Positions 26,152-37,310 of a stretch of DNA of 39,142 bases are shown here, one piece after another. The notes beneath the pieces are model-generated. The model was not told where the DNA came from, did not search any database, and worked only from the letters and a program-made list of their open reading frames with translations. How positions within the stretch are numbered: position 1 is the stretch's first letter; the number at the start of each line of letters is the position of its first letter. Both the position numbers and the translations under genes were made by a program. Source of the DNA: Gemmatimonadota bacterium (GTDB lineage: Bacteria > Gemmatimonadota > Gemmatimonadetes > Longimicrobiales > Gaopeijiaceae); the NCBI GenBank assembly GCA_028873595.1, contig JAPPOV010000017.1, positions 15,690 through 54,831 on the forward strand, given 5' to 3'.

Positions 26152-27461
26152 GCCGCCTTCCTCAGTCTCGCCGCGAACGACCCGTCGTACCCGGACCGCC
26201 AGGGCTCCACACGCAAGTACCCTTCGTCGTCCACGAAACCATCCTCGCCTGCATCCCTGCGAGCTACGGCGTCCGTGGGTTCAAGGACGAAGCCGGGGTG
26301 CCGTTCGAGGAAGTCGGCTACGCGCTCCTCGTTCTCTTCGGGCTCGAGCGTGCAGGTCGAGTAAATGAGGAGACCGCCTGGTCGGACCACATGCGCAGCA
26401 GCATCGAGCATCTGCGCCTGCACCGCGGCCATCTCGTCGATCGCAGTCGGGCGTAGCCTCCAGCGAGCGTCGGGATGTCGAGCGAGCGTCCCCGTTCCCG
26501 TACACGGTGCATCCAGAAGGACCGCATCCACATGCATCAGAGGTGGACACACAGCGTCTGCGACGACGAGATCCAGTCGTCGCCCTGTCCGAAGTGCGTT
26601 GTCTCTCACCATGCGAATCCGCGGTTCCGAACGATCAGCAGCAAGGATACGTGCGGCTCGATCCGACAGCGCGAGACTCTTGCCGCCGGGAGCCGCACAA
26701 AGATCTGCAACGATCGTGCCCGACGAAACATCTGCGTACCGGGCCACCAGATTGGATGCGGGATCCTGCACGATCGACGCCGGAAGCGCTTTCAGCGCTG
26801 CAGCCACCGAAGTCCCCTCGGTGAGCTTCAGGCAAGGGCTCCACTCCGCAGCGGGTGTCGCACCGATGCCATGCTCGACAAGAATACGCTGCGCCTCGTC
26901 TCCACACATGCCGAGAGGCAGGAGACACGTGGGCGGGCGACGGTTGTCGTGCTCAATCAACCGTCGGACATCATCCCCCCCGTAGCGGGACAACCATCTC
27001 CGAACGAGCCACGTAGGGTGCGAACCCCACTCGGACAGAGCGTCCACTGATTCCAGAGACTCCGGAGGCATCGGCCGCACCCCAGCCACCTTTCTGAGCA
27101 CCGCGTTCGCGAAACCTGTCGGCCGCCTCCCCAACTCCGCACGCACCTGATCGACGGTGGCTGACACGGCCGCGTACGCAGGTACGGAGTCCATGTAGAA
27201 GATCTGGTATGCACCGAGGCGCAGCAGCTCCAGTACGAGAGCGTCGACCTCGGTCAGCGGTCGCGACACATGCGGGGCGATCAGGCTGTCGAGGCGGCCG
27301 CGCAGCCGAGTCACGCCCCATGCGAGCTCATGGGCGAACGCGCGTTCACGAGGCTCGAGTGACCCGGCTACATCCGCAAAAGCTCGATCGAGGCGTCTGC
27401 CACGTTCAGTCTCGACCCGGACCGCATATGCGGCTGCCCGACCGGGCGTGACTTGGGTCAG
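26148..27461 (-). CDS. rsmB: 16S rRNA (cytosine-967-C5)-methyltransferase, CTG start proposed
   Basis: An S-adenosylmethionine-dependent methyltransferase for C967 of 16S rRNA. An N-terminal NusB-like helical domain is followed by the Rossmann domain: D-L-C-A-A-P-G-G-K-S (about 253), catalytic D-A-P-C-T-G-T-G (Cys 320) and S-T-C-T-L-E-P-E-E-N-E (Cys 370). The first GTG in frame (27314) would cut the NusB-like domain; about 49 upstream residues read as a normal RsmB N-terminus, for example R-A-A-A-Y-A-V-R-V-E and L-E-P-R-E-R-A-F-A-H-E-L. No ATG, GTG or TTG occurs there. CTG 27459-27461 overlaps the thiG stop as CTGA, with GAGGG 9 bases upstream, giving 437 residues, the usual length. Confidence 0.93.
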   Translation of the reverse strand: MTQVTPGRAAAYAVRVETERGRRLDRAFADVAGSLEPRERAFAHELAWGVTRLRGRLDSLIAPHVSRPLTEVDALVLELLRLGAYQIFYMDSVPAYAAVSATVDQVRAELGRRPTGFANAVLRKVAGVRPMPPESLESVDALSEWGSHPTWLVRRWLSRYGGDDVRRLIEHDNRRPPTCLLPLGMCGDEAQRILVEHGIGATPAAEWSPCLKLTEGTSVAAALKALPASIVQDPASNLVARYADVSSGTIVADLCAAPGGKSLALSDRAARILAADRSEPRIRMVRDNALRTGRRLDLVVADAVCPPLMHVDAVLLDAPCTGTGTLARHPDARWRLRPTAIDEMAAVQAQMLDAAAHVVRPGGLLIYSTCTLEPEENEERVADFLERHPGFVLEPTDAVARRDAGEDGFVDDEGYLRVEPWRSGYDGSFAARLRKAA

Positions 27462-28270
27462 TCGAGCATGCCCTCGGTCGGAGAGGACGGGACCGCGATC
27501 TCTCGCGACGGCATCCGCCCCGCCAGGTAAGCCAGTCGACCTGCGATGATCGCGTGCTTCATCGCGTGAGACATCCGCACCGGATCATCGGCTGCGGCGA
27601 GTGCCGTGTTCATGAGCACACCATCGACGCCCTGCTCCATCGTGATACATGCGTCCGATGCGGTGCCAACCCCGGCATCGACGATCACCGGGACCTCCAG
27701 GCGGCTCTTGATTTCACGAATGAAGTACGGGTTTACGACGCCAAGCCCACTCCCGATCGGGCTTGCGAGTGGCATCACGGCGACGCAGCCGGCGTCCTCG
27801 AGCCGCAGCGCCGTGATCAAGTCGTCACTGGTGTACGCCATCACCTTGAAGCCTTCATCCGCGAGCGTCTTCGCCGCTTCGAGCGTAGCATGCACATCGG
27901 GCAAGAGCGTCCGCTCGTCGCCGATGACCTCGAGTTTGATGAATTCGTTGAACCCGGCAGCACGAGCCAGGCGCGCGTAGCGAACGGCGTCTTCAGCCGT
28001 GTAGCAGCCGGCCGTGTTCGCAAGCAGGAAGAACTCGCCGGGGTCGAGGTGATGCAGGATCGCCTCTTCCTTCGTTCGATCCAGATCGACCCGCCGAACC
28101 GCCACCGTGACCATCTCTGCCCCAGATGCGCGGATCGCATCCATCATGAGCTCGTTCGTATCGTACTTGCCCGTGCCCACGATCAGGCGCGAGACGAACT
28201 CCACCCCACCGATGTGGAGTGGGCCGTCGAGGGCCCGCGCATCATCGATCATCGTATCAGTACCGGTCAT
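27458..28270 (-). CDS. thiG: Thiazole synthase
   Basis: Forms the thiazole phosphate carboxylate from deoxyxylulose 5-phosphate, dehydroglycine and ThiS thiocarboxylate. The Schiff-base lysine is in F-I-K-L-E-V-I-G; G-T-G-K-Y, T-V-A-V-R-R-V, M-P-L-A-S-P-I-G-S-G and V-D-A-G-V-G-T-A-S-D are the family blocks. 270 residues. ATG 28270 follows the thiS stop by one base; ATG 28252 is also possible. Its stop overlaps the proposed rsmB CTG. Confidence 0.96.
   Translation of the reverse strand: MTGTDTMIDDARALDGPLHIGGVEFVSRLIVGTGKYDTNELMMDAIRASGAEMVTVAVRRVDLDRTKEEAILHHLDPGEFFLLANTAGCYTAEDAVRYARLARAAGFNEFIKLEVIGDERTLLPDVHATLEAAKTLADEGFKVMAYTSDDLITALRLEDAGCVAVMPLASPIGSGLGVVNPYFIREIKSRLEVPVIVDAGVGTASDACITMEQGVDGVLMNTALAAADDPVRMSHAMKHAIIAGRLAYLAGRMPSREIAVPSSPTEGMLD
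27471..27475 (-). promoter_or_regulatory. Shine-Dalgarno GAGGG for the CTG start of rsmB
   Basis: GAGGG on the minus strand, inside the last codons of thiG, is 9 bases before CTG 27459-27461 and supports that start over the GTG at 27314. Confidence 0.55.
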
Positions 28271-28271
28271 G

Positions 28272-28490
28272 TCATCCGCCGCCAACGAAATGAACGATCT
28301 CGATCGCATCACCCGGAGATACACCCGTGGCAGCGTACCTGTCCCGCTCGAGAATCTCCCGGTTCAACTCGACCACCACCATGCCGGGATGGAGGTCGAG
28401 CTCCTCCAGCAGACTCGTAACCGTGTGCGTCCGGTCGAATGTACGGGGCTTCCCATTCAGCTGGATTTCGATCGTCGTATCTCGTGTCAT
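28272..28490 (-). CDS. thiS: Sulfur carrier protein ThiS
   Basis: A 72-residue ubiquitin-like protein whose C-terminal Gly-Gly is adenylated and thiocarboxylated. Visible: I-Q-L-N-G-K-P-R-T near the start, V-V-V-E-L-N-R-E-I, G-D-A-I-E-I-V-H-F-V-G-G-G at the end. ATG shares one base with the stop of the TenI-like gene (TGATG). The adenylyltransferase ThiF is not in this window. Confidence 0.93.
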   Translation of the reverse strand: MTRDTTIEIQLNGKPRTFDRTHTVTSLLEELDLHPGMVVVELNREILERDRYAATGVSPGDAIEIVHFVGGG

Positions 28491-29131
28491 CACGTCTTTC
28501 CGACTTTCGCCTGAAGCACCGAAATGTACTCGGATATGGCCGCGCGCGGAGACTCGGCGTCCCAGACGCCCGATCGGACCGCGACACCCCACGCACCAGC
28601 TTCGAGCGAGCGCTCTACGAGCTCCGGTGTAACACCTCCGATGGCCAGCACCGGAACCCCTTCCGCCTTCTCCACGAGAGCTTCGAATCGTTGGGGGCCG
28701 AGGCCGGTACGGCCGGGATGAGACTCCGTTTCGTAGAGATTTCCGAGCACAATCCATGTCACGCCACTCGATCGAGCCTGGGCGACTTCCACGTCGTCAT
28801 GGCACGAAACGCCGATCAAGGCCCCCGGCATGAGCGCCCACGCGTCCTCGATCTTCAGCGATCGGCGCCCCAGCTGAACGGCACGCAACCTGGTCGCCAT
28901 AGCGACGTCCACCCGGTCGTTCACGAGGAGAAGGGATCCGGTCTCTTCGGCGGTAGGCCCCAGATGGGCAGCGATGTCATAGAGGAGACGACCATCCGTT
29001 TTCGGGCCACGGATGTGAAGCGCCAGAGACGCACCGCCCATCTCGAGCACCTCGGCCGCCTGCTCCGCGAAGTCGCACCGTGCCAGAACCTCGTCGTCCG
29101 TCACGACGTGAAGCCTCGGCGGAGCGTTCAC
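28490..29131 (-). CDS. ThiE/TenI-family protein, probably thiazole tautomerase
   Basis: A TIM-barrel protein of the ThiE/TenI family, 213 residues. V-N-D-R-V-D-V-A and V-P-V-L-A-I-G-G-V-T are shared by both branches. The segment G-N-L-Y-E-T...G-R-T-G-L-G (about 130-145) looks more like TenI (G-H-x-x-x-T...G-R-G) than ThiE, and the ThiE Q-L-R-x-K block is altered to H-I-R-G-P-K. TenI aromatises the ThiG product; the gene order tenI, thiS, thiG resembles B. subtilis tenI-thiO-thiS-thiG. The TenI catalytic His position holds Asn 131 here. GTG start overlaps the fmt stop as GTGA. Thiamine-phosphate synthase is the alternative. Confidence 0.82.
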   Translation of the reverse strand: MNAPPRLHVVTDDEVLARCDFAEQAAEVLEMGGASLALHIRGPKTDGRLLYDIAAHLGPTAEETGSLLLVNDRVDVAMATRLRAVQLGRRSLKIEDAWALMPGALIGVSCHDDVEVAQARSSGVTWIVLGNLYETESHPGRTGLGPQRFEALVEKAEGVPVLAIGGVTPELVERSLEAGAWGVAVRSGVWDAESPRAAISEYISVLQAKVGKT

Positions 29132-30120
29132 TCGAATCGCTGACCGACGCGGATGCCTCGTCCGTTGATCCAGTCGGACACGGACATCCGCTTCTTCCCG
29201 GGCGGCTGAGCTTCGGCGAATGCGACCGCCCCGACCGAGCATCGCACGACGACCCCGTCAGAAGGCGTCGCCTGAATCACGGTCCCGGCGACACTCTCCA
29301 TGGGCAGCGTCGGCGGGCCGCCGTTCGTCCTCGCCCCACCCGGATCGAGCACATCGACGTCGCTGTCGCTCCACACGGTCGGTCGAAAGAGCTTGACCGG
29401 TACGTCCGCCAGTGTCGTCCACGCTCCAGGTATCGAATCCATCCCCCGAGTGTGCGCTGAAACCTCGATCGCAGGGCGCATCCAGTCGATCCGTGCGACA
29501 TCCCGGCCGACCTTTGGAGCGAACGTGGCCGCATCGTGATCCTGCTCAGACTCCTCCAGCACACTGGCGGACATGAGCGCCAAGGCCTCAACCAGTGCCC
29601 CGGCACCGAGTTCAGAGAGCCGCGTGGTCAGCTCGCTCGCAGTCTCGTCATCGAAGATTGGCTCGGGCACCTGATGGATGATTGCACCGGAGTCCATACC
29701 CTCGGCCATGCGCATGATGGTGACGCCGGTCTCGCCGAAGCCACGGGCGATCGCCCAGTTGATCGGTGCGGCTCCCCGTAACTTCGGGAGCAGCGATGCG
29801 TGGACATTGATCGAGCCCATCGGCGGGACATCAAGCACCTCGGGCTTGAGGATGTGCCCGTATGCAACAACGACCGAGATATCCGGCTCGACTGCCCGAA
29901 TCTCGGTCATGAACTCCTCTCCTCGTGGCAGCGTCGGCGTGAGGATCGGGAAGCCCTGCTCGAGCGCCACCTGCTTGACCGCCGAGGGGCGCAGCCTACG
30001 ACCACGACCCGCCGGCCGGTCCGGTTGAGTCACCACGCCCACGATGTCGAAACCCTCGTCATCGAGCGCCCGAAGGGACGGCACGGCGAACGTGGGTGTC
30101 CCCCAGAAGAGGATCTTCAT
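29128..30120 (-). CDS. fmt: Methionyl-tRNA formyltransferase
   Basis: Formylates initiator Met-tRNA using 10-formyltetrahydrofolate. M-K-I-L-F-W-G-T-P-T-F-A-V at the start, the N-x-H catalytic pair in I-N-V-H-A-S-L-L-P with L-R-G-A-A-P-I-N-W-A-I, and the catalytic Asp in E-G-M-D-S-G; a C-terminal tRNA-binding domain after about 205. 330 residues. Overlaps def upstream (ATGA) and the TenI-like gene downstream (GTGA). Confidence 0.97.
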   Translation of the reverse strand: MKILFWGTPTFAVPSLRALDDEGFDIVGVVTQPDRPAGRGRRLRPSAVKQVALEQGFPILTPTLPRGEEFMTEIRAVEPDISVVVAYGHILKPEVLDVPPMGSINVHASLLPKLRGAAPINWAIARGFGETGVTIMRMAEGMDSGAIIHQVPEPIFDDETASELTTRLSELGAGALVEALALMSASVLEESEQDHDAATFAPKVGRDVARIDWMRPAIEVSAHTRGMDSIPGAWTTLADVPVKLFRPTVWSDSDVDVLDPGGARTNGGPPTLPMESVAGTVIQATPSDGVVVRCSVGAVAFAEAQPPGKKRMSVSDWINGRGIRVGQRFE

Positions 30121-30650
30121 CTGGCCTCAGCCGCAGCTTCCGCCTCGATCTTCTTCCACTTCTTCAGCAGCATGCGCCGCTTGAGAGGAGAGATCCGATC
30201 GACGAAGAGGATTCCGTCGATGTGATCGATCTCGTGTTGGAGGGCACGGGCAAACAGGTCATCCGCCTCGAGTACGATGTCGTTGCCGTCAGGATCCTTT
30301 CCTTCCACACGCACCGACACCGGTCGTTGCACCACGTCTTCGAGCCCGGGAATACTGAGACAGCCCTCGGCCTGTTTCGCGAGCTCCTTGCTCTCCCATG
30401 TGACCACGGGGTTCACCAGGGCAACCTGTTGCGACTCGGGGTCGTCCTCGTCTCGCCTCCTCAGGTCGACCACAATCACCCGGGTCGACACTCCGATCTG
30501 TGGAGCAGCAAGTCCGATTCCGTCCGCGTGATACATCGTCTCGAACATGTCGCGCACGAGAGCCTGAAGGTCCTCGTCGAAGACAGTGACCTCTTCAGCC
30601 TCGGCCCTGAGGACCGGATCTCCCATGTAGACGATTTCGCGAATGGCCAT
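30117..30650 (-). CDS. def: Peptide deformylase
   Basis: Removes the N-formyl group from nascent proteins. All three motifs: G-I-G-L-A-A-P-Q (44-51), E-G-C-L-S-I-P (Cys 97), Q-H-E-I-D-H (H139, E140, H143), forming the metal site. 177 residues with a Lys/Glu-rich C-terminal helix. Placed 18 bases after yajC; its stop overlaps fmt as ATGA, the usual def-fmt pair. Confidence 0.97.
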   Translation of the reverse strand: MAIREIVYMGDPVLRAEAEEVTVFDEDLQALVRDMFETMYHADGIGLAAPQIGVSTRVIVVDLRRRDEDDPESQQVALVNPVVTWESKELAKQAEGCLSIPGLEDVVQRPVSVRVEGKDPDGNDIVLEADDLFARALQHEIDHIDGILFVDRISPLKRRMLLKKWKKIEAEAAAEAR

Positions 30651-30668
30651 GGTTCGTGAGCTACCTCT

Positions 30669-33255
<2,587 letters not shown>

Positions 33256-33348
33256 GGGGCGATCCGGCGCGTTAGACCCGACGGCCACGAGTATCGTGCC
33301 CGTGCATGTTCGAACCGACGAGCCGCAGGTGCGGCACGCTTCACTCGC

Positions 33349-34407
33349 TCACCCCTCCTCGGTGAAGAGAGAGCCCTGATCCCCAACGTCTGCGGCCTCC
33401 CCGGACGGAGGGAGCGTGTACCCGAAGTGACGAAATGCACGCGGTGTGGCGATGCGCCCCTGCGGGGTACGTTGCAGGAATCCCTCCATGATCAGGAAGG
33501 GCTCGTACACCTCCTCCAGGGTCGTGGCGTCTTCCCCCATGGCGACCGCGAGCGAGTTCAGGCCGACCGGCCCACCTTCGAATTTTTCGATGAGCGTCCT
33601 GAGGACGTGCCCATCCATCTCGTCGAGACCGTACTCGTCCACATCAAGCAGTTTGAGCGCAGCCTTTGCCACGCCTTCATCGATGTGGCCATCGGCACGG
33701 ACCTGGGCATAGTCCCGCACTCGACGCAGAAGTCGATTCGCGACACGGGGTGTTCCCCGTGACCGACGAGCGATCTCGGTTGCCCCTTCCCTGGTTGAAT
33801 CGACGCCAAGGATCTCCGCGCTGCGCTGAACGATCGTGACCAGTTCCTCAGGCGGGTAATAATTCATCCGCTGGACGATGCCGAAACGCGCGCGCATCGG
33901 CGCGGTGAGCGAACCGAACCGGGTCGTCGCACCGACCAGCGTGAAACGCTCGATCTTCATCGTCATCGTCTGAGCTTTGGGCCCATCGGACAACCGGATG
34001 TCGACCTGCCAGTCCTCCATCGCCGGGTACAGGAATTCCTCGATGATCGGACGGAGGCGGTGGATCTCGTCGATAAAGAGAATGTCCCCCTCACGCTGAT
34101 TCGTGAGGATACCGACCAGGTCGGCCGGCTTCTCGAGGACCGGCCCCGATGTCGTCTTGATATTCACACCCATCTCACGCGCCAGGAGGGTGGCGAGCGT
34201 CGTCTTTCCCAACCCGGGTGGCCCGTGAAAGAGCACATGATCGAGCGGCTCTTTTCGGAAACGAGCGGCTTCGATTGCAATCGAGAGGGCTTCACGGACC
34301 TTCTCCTGGCCAATGAACTCCGCCAAGCGGTTCGGGCGCAGGGTCGGGTCGGCCTGAACGTCCTCCGAGAGCGACTCTGGCGTCGTGATCTGGGTGTGCT
34401 CGGTCAT
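33349..34407 (-). CDS. ruvB: Holliday junction branch-migration helicase RuvB
   Basis: The AAA+ motor of the RuvAB complex. Walker [10 protein letters not shown], Walker [10 protein letters not shown], sensor G-A-T-T-R-F-G-S-L, and the C-terminal winged helix with G-P-V-G-L-N-S-L-A and L-Q-R-T-P-Q-G-R. 352 residues with a short acidic tail. Seven bases after ruvA. Confidence 0.98.
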   Translation of the reverse strand: MTEHTQITTPESLSEDVQADPTLRPNRLAEFIGQEKVREALSIAIEAARFRKEPLDHVLFHGPPGLGKTTLATLLAREMGVNIKTTSGPVLEKPADLVGILTNQREGDILFIDEIHRLRPIIEEFLYPAMEDWQVDIRLSDGPKAQTMTMKIERFTLVGATTRFGSLTAPMRARFGIVQRMNYYPPEELVTIVQRSAEILGVDSTREGATEIARRSRGTPRVANRLLRRVRDYAQVRADGHIDEGVAKAALKLLDVDEYGLDEMDGHVLRTLIEKFEGGPVGLNSLAVAMGEDATTLEEVYEPFLIMEGFLQRTPQGRIATPRAFRHFGYTLPPSGEAADVGDQGSLFTEEG

Positions 34408-34414
34408 CCCTTCT

Positions 34415-35002
34415 CTACCCTGCCAGCGCCTGACGGATCAGCTCTTCTGTCGTCTCCGGCACACCGGTCTCGAGAACGTCTCTGACTGCCTTATCGGCCT
34501 CTCCGAACGAGTATCCGAGCGCAACGAGCGCCTGCACGGCTTCCTGAGCCCCGCTGGCCGGCCCGCCGTCTCCGACTCTCGGTGTCACGATCGCCAGATC
34601 CGCCACCTTGTCGGCAAGGTCGAGTGCGATCTTCTCCGCCTTCTTCTTCCCGATCCCACTGATCTGCTGGAGTGCGACCGTGTCCTTCTCGACGAGCGCC
34701 CTTGCGAGGCGTTCAGCCGAATACGTGGACATCATCGCCAGAGCGACCTTTGCACCCACCCCCGACGCGGTCAGCAGACGGCGAAAGAGTGCTCGCTCGT
34801 GGGGGTCGATGAAGCCGTAGAGCGCGACCGAGGTTTCCGTCACGACCTGGACCGTGCGCAGCTCGATCGCGCCTCCCGGTGAAGGCAGACGCTCGAGCAC
34901 GGTCAGGGGTGCCTCCACCTCGTAGACCACCCCTCCCCGGGTCTCGACCTCGACCCGCTCACCCTCGCGGCCAAGCAACGTCCCTTGCAGGCGTGAAATC
35001 AC
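34415..35002 (-). CDS. ruvA: Holliday junction-binding protein RuvA
   Basis: Tetramer that binds the junction and loads Ruv[10 protein letters not shown] at the start (OB fold), helix-hairpin-helix region with S-G-V-G-A-K-V-A-L and [12 protein letters not shown], and a C-terminal UBA-like domain (A-L-V-A-L-G-Y-S). 195 residues. ATG overlaps the ruvC stop as ATGA. Confidence 0.97.
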   Translation of the reverse strand: MISRLQGTLLGREGERVEVETRGGVVYEVEAPLTVLERLPSPGGAIELRTVQVVTETSVALYGFIDPHERALFRRLLTASGVGAKVALAMMSTYSAERLARALVEKDTVALQQISGIGKKKAEKIALDLADKVADLAIVTPRVGDGGPASGAQEAVQALVALGYSFGEADKAVRDVLETGVPETTEELIRQALAG

Positions 35003-35484
35003 CGGGGGAAGCTCCCAACCATGCAGTGGCAGAGCGCGGCAGCGACCCCATCCGCTGCATCCGCAGGGGTGGGGATCTCTTTGAGCCTGAGCTGCTGCTG
35101 AACCATGTAGCCTATCTGATCCTTCGTCGCGTTCCCGGTCCCTACCACGGCCTTCTTGATATGGCGGGGAGCATACTCGGCAATCATAACGTCGCGGTGC
35201 GCAGCAGCGAGTAGGATGGCGCCGCGCGCGTGCCCGAGCTTCAGGGCACTCTGAGCGTTCTTGCCATGGAACACCTCCTCCACGGAAACCGCGTCCGGCT
35301 CGTGCCGGTCGATGAGCACGACGATCGCATCGTAGATCTCACGGATCCGCACTGGCAAAGGCTCTTTCGCCGACGTCCGGATCACGCCGCACTCCACCAG
35401 AGACACGGAGGCATCGCCCCCCCGTCGGACGACGCCGTACCCCGTCGCCGCCGTCCCCGGGTCGATTCCGAGGACCAGGCTCAC
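34999..35484 (-). CDS. ruvC: Holliday junction resolvase RuvC
   Basis: Cuts Holliday junctions as a dimer. Acidic catalytic residues sit in G-I-D-P-G-T-A-A-T-G-Y-G, V-S-V-E-E-V-F and D-A-A-D-G-V-A-A-A. 161 residues. GTG start overlapping the yebC stop as GTGA; its stop overlaps ruvA. Confidence 0.97.
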   Translation of the reverse strand: MSLVLGIDPGTAATGYGVVRRGGDASVSLVECGVIRTSAKEPLPVRIREIYDAIVVLIDRHEPDAVSVEEVFHGKNAQSALKLGHARGAILLAAAHRDVMIAEYAPRHIKKAVVGTGNATKDQIGYMVQQQLRLKEIPTPADAADGVAAALCHCMVGSFPR

Positions 35485-36227
35485 ACCACCTCGGCGAGGA
35501 CAGCCTCGTCGATGTCCGCGTTGGAGTGAACCTTCTGCACGTCGTCCAGATCGTCCAATAGGTCGAGAAGCTTGAGAAGCTTTTCCGCGTCCTTGCCCGT
35601 AACCGCCACTTCGTTCTTCGGAATCCTGGTCAACTCGGCCGACGACACCTCGATCCCGGCCTCTTTCAGCCCTGCCTCGACCGCTGTGAAGTCCGGCAAT
35701 TCTGCAGTCACGACGAATTCTTCGCCGTCTCCGGCGACATCTTCGGCACCCGCCTCAATGGCCACCTCGAAGACGTCGTCCTCCGAGTACTTCGTCGCAT
35801 CCACGATGATCTGCCCCTTGCGGTCGAACTGCCACGCCACAGATCCGTCGGTGCCGAGGCTCCCGTCGCACTTCGAGAGGGCATGACGGATGTCCGCCAC
35901 CGTACGATTGGTGTTGTCGGTCAGGCACTCGATAAAGAGGGCAACCCCTCCCGGCCCATACCCTTCGTACGCGGCCTCCTGATAGTCGACCCCTTCGAGT
36001 TCTCCGGTTCCCTTCTTGATGGCGCGTTCGATGTTCTCGGCAGGCATCGATGCGCCCTTCGCCGTCTCCACAGCCAGCCGGAGACGCGCGTTGAACTCGA
36101 CGCTGCCACCCCCTTCCTTCGCCGCCACGGTGATCTCGCGAATCAGTTTCGTGAAGAGGGCACCCCTCTTCGCATCGTTGACGCCTTTCTTGCGCTTGAT
36201 CTTCGACCATTTGTTGTGGCCAGCCAC
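35481..36227 (-). CDS. yebC: YebC/PmpR-family protein
   Basis: A 248-residue protein of the YebC/TACO1 family, described both as a DNA-binding regulator and as a factor that relieves ribosome stalling. It begins A-G-H-N-K-W-S-K-I-K and carries the conserved A-R-L-R-L-A...A-K-G-A-S-M-P-A-E-N-I-E-R-A-I-K-K-G and Y-E-G-Y-G-P-G-G-V-A. GTG start with a perfect GGAGG 4 bases upstream. First gene of the long minus-strand block; yebC-ruvCAB is a common order. Confidence 0.96.
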   Translation of the reverse strand: MAGHNKWSKIKRKKGVNDAKRGALFTKLIREITVAAKEGGGSVEFNARLRLAVETAKGASMPAENIERAIKKGTGELEGVDYQEAAYEGYGPGGVALFIECLTDNTNRTVADIRHALSKCDGSLGTDGSVAWQFDRKGQIIVDATKYSEDDVFEVAIEAGAEDVAGDGEEFVVTAELPDFTAVEAGLKEAGIEVSSAELTRIPKNEVAVTGKDAEKLLKLLDLLDDLDDVQKVHSNADIDEAVLAEVV

Positions 36228-36280
36228 GAATCCTCCAAAGGCTTACGATCGACAGACACCGACCGACATCTTGTGTAGCT

Positions 36281-36314
36281 TACATAGCATTGAATGGCAT
36301 TGCAGCCATTTCAA
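36281..36314. promoter_or_regulatory. Divergent promoter region of yebC and PAP2 with an inverted repeat
   Basis: The 188 bases between the two divergent starts are clearly less GC-rich than the rest. On the minus strand TGC-TATGTA (36281-36289) resembles an extended -10 element for yebC. TTGAATGGC (36290-36298) and GCCATTTCAA (36305-36314) form an inverted repeat with one extra base around a 6-base centre, a possible operator. Position, not motif quality, is the main support. Confidence 0.3.
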
Positions 36315-36415
36315 GGCGAGTGAAACAGTATTCTTGCGACCGTGCCGGGTTCGGTGCAGTGTAACTGGGGAAACCCCTAGGCCGCAGCGAGGCTCAAAAC
36401 CGACGCCGGGGTCTG

Positions 36416-37255
36416 ATGAAGAAGTATGTCCTTGCCGCACTACTCGCGGCATCCACGCTCTCAATGGGCATACCAGGCCCAGCTGCGGGGCAGCAGGCTC
36501 GCTACACGACCGATCCCGGTCGCGAAGCAGCGACTGCGGGGGCGATCGGGGGCCTTCTGCTCCTGCGCCAATGGGTTCTCGACGAACCCTCGGTCGGTCC
36601 GCAGAGCTTCGACCGTACCTGGGTGGGCTCGTCGTTCGAAGAGTCTGCGACACGGTACTCGTCGGAAGCCTGGCGAGCTTGGACGGATCGAATGCTCGTC
36701 GGCATCTGGGCCAGCGCACTCGCGTCGGCTGTGCTCCCTGCCTCCCAGGGTGATGGGGAACGATGGGGGCGCCTCGTGTCTCTCGCCGAAGCAGGCCTTC
36801 TGACCCTCGGCACGACCGAGATACTGAAGTTGGCCGTCGGCCGCCACCGACCCTACACCTACAATGCGACCCTGTCCGACGAGCGTATCGCATACCTCGT
36901 GGGTGCGGATAGCGCAGACGCTCGTGCATCCTTCCCGTCCGGACACGCGAGCCTGGCGTTCGCCGGAGCGACGTTCAGTGCGTCGATGCTCACAACCACA
37001 CACGACTGGCCCACGTACGGCGATGCCGCGATCTGGGCGCTCACGATGGGTGCAGCCACAAGCGTGGCGATCGGACGCGTGCGAGCGGGGAAACACTTTC
37101 CCACCGACGTCATCGTCGGCGCGGCCTTGGGTACCGTGCTCGGACTGCTCGCACCGGCCTGCCACGAAATCGGCGATGGGCTGTGTAATCTCAAGTACGC
37201 CGATTCAAGCCCTGCCCCACTCGACATTTCTCTCTTGAGCGTGCCGGTGCGCTGA
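36416..37255 (+). CDS. PAP2-family membrane-associated phosphatase
   Basis: A type 2 phosphatidic acid phosphatase superfamily protein. The three catalytic blocks are K-L-A-V-G-R-H-R-P (K-x6-R-P), P-S-G-H-A-S, and the G-R-V-R-A-G-K-H-F-P-T-D segment (R...H-x-x-x-D). A cleavable signal peptide ends A-G-Q-Q (about residue 26), and several hydrophobic segments surround the motifs. Candidate substrates are undecaprenyl pyrophosphate or phospholipid phosphates; sequence does not decide. 279 residues, single gene on the plus strand, with GGGG shortly before ATG. It converges on the barrel gene with 55 bases between, where I see no clear terminator. Confidence 0.9.
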   Translation: MKKYVLAALLAASTLSMGIPGPAAGQQARYTTDPGREAATAGAIGGLLLLRQWVLDEPSVGPQSFDRTWVGSSFEESATRYSSEAWRAWTDRMLVGIWASALASAVLPASQGDGERWGRLVSLAEAGLLTLGTTEILKLAVGRHRPYTYNATLSDERIAYLVGADSADARASFPSGHASLAFAGATFSASMLTTTHDWPTYGDAAIWALTMGAATSVAIGRVRAGKHFPTDVIVGAALGTVLGLLAPACHEIGDGLCNLKYADSSPAPLDISLLSVPVR

Positions 37256-37310
37256 CGCTCCTTTCAACGTTGGGCTTAAGTCTTCGGAATCATCCGCAGA
37301 CACTCGGCCG

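Noticed and set aside
33322..33335. Hairpin GCCGC-AGGT-GCGGC and a nearby TTCGAAC between ruvB and queA
   Set aside because: No T-tract for a terminator; the T-loop-like heptamer has no pairing arms, so it is not a tRNA. No preQ1 riboswitch features are visible either.
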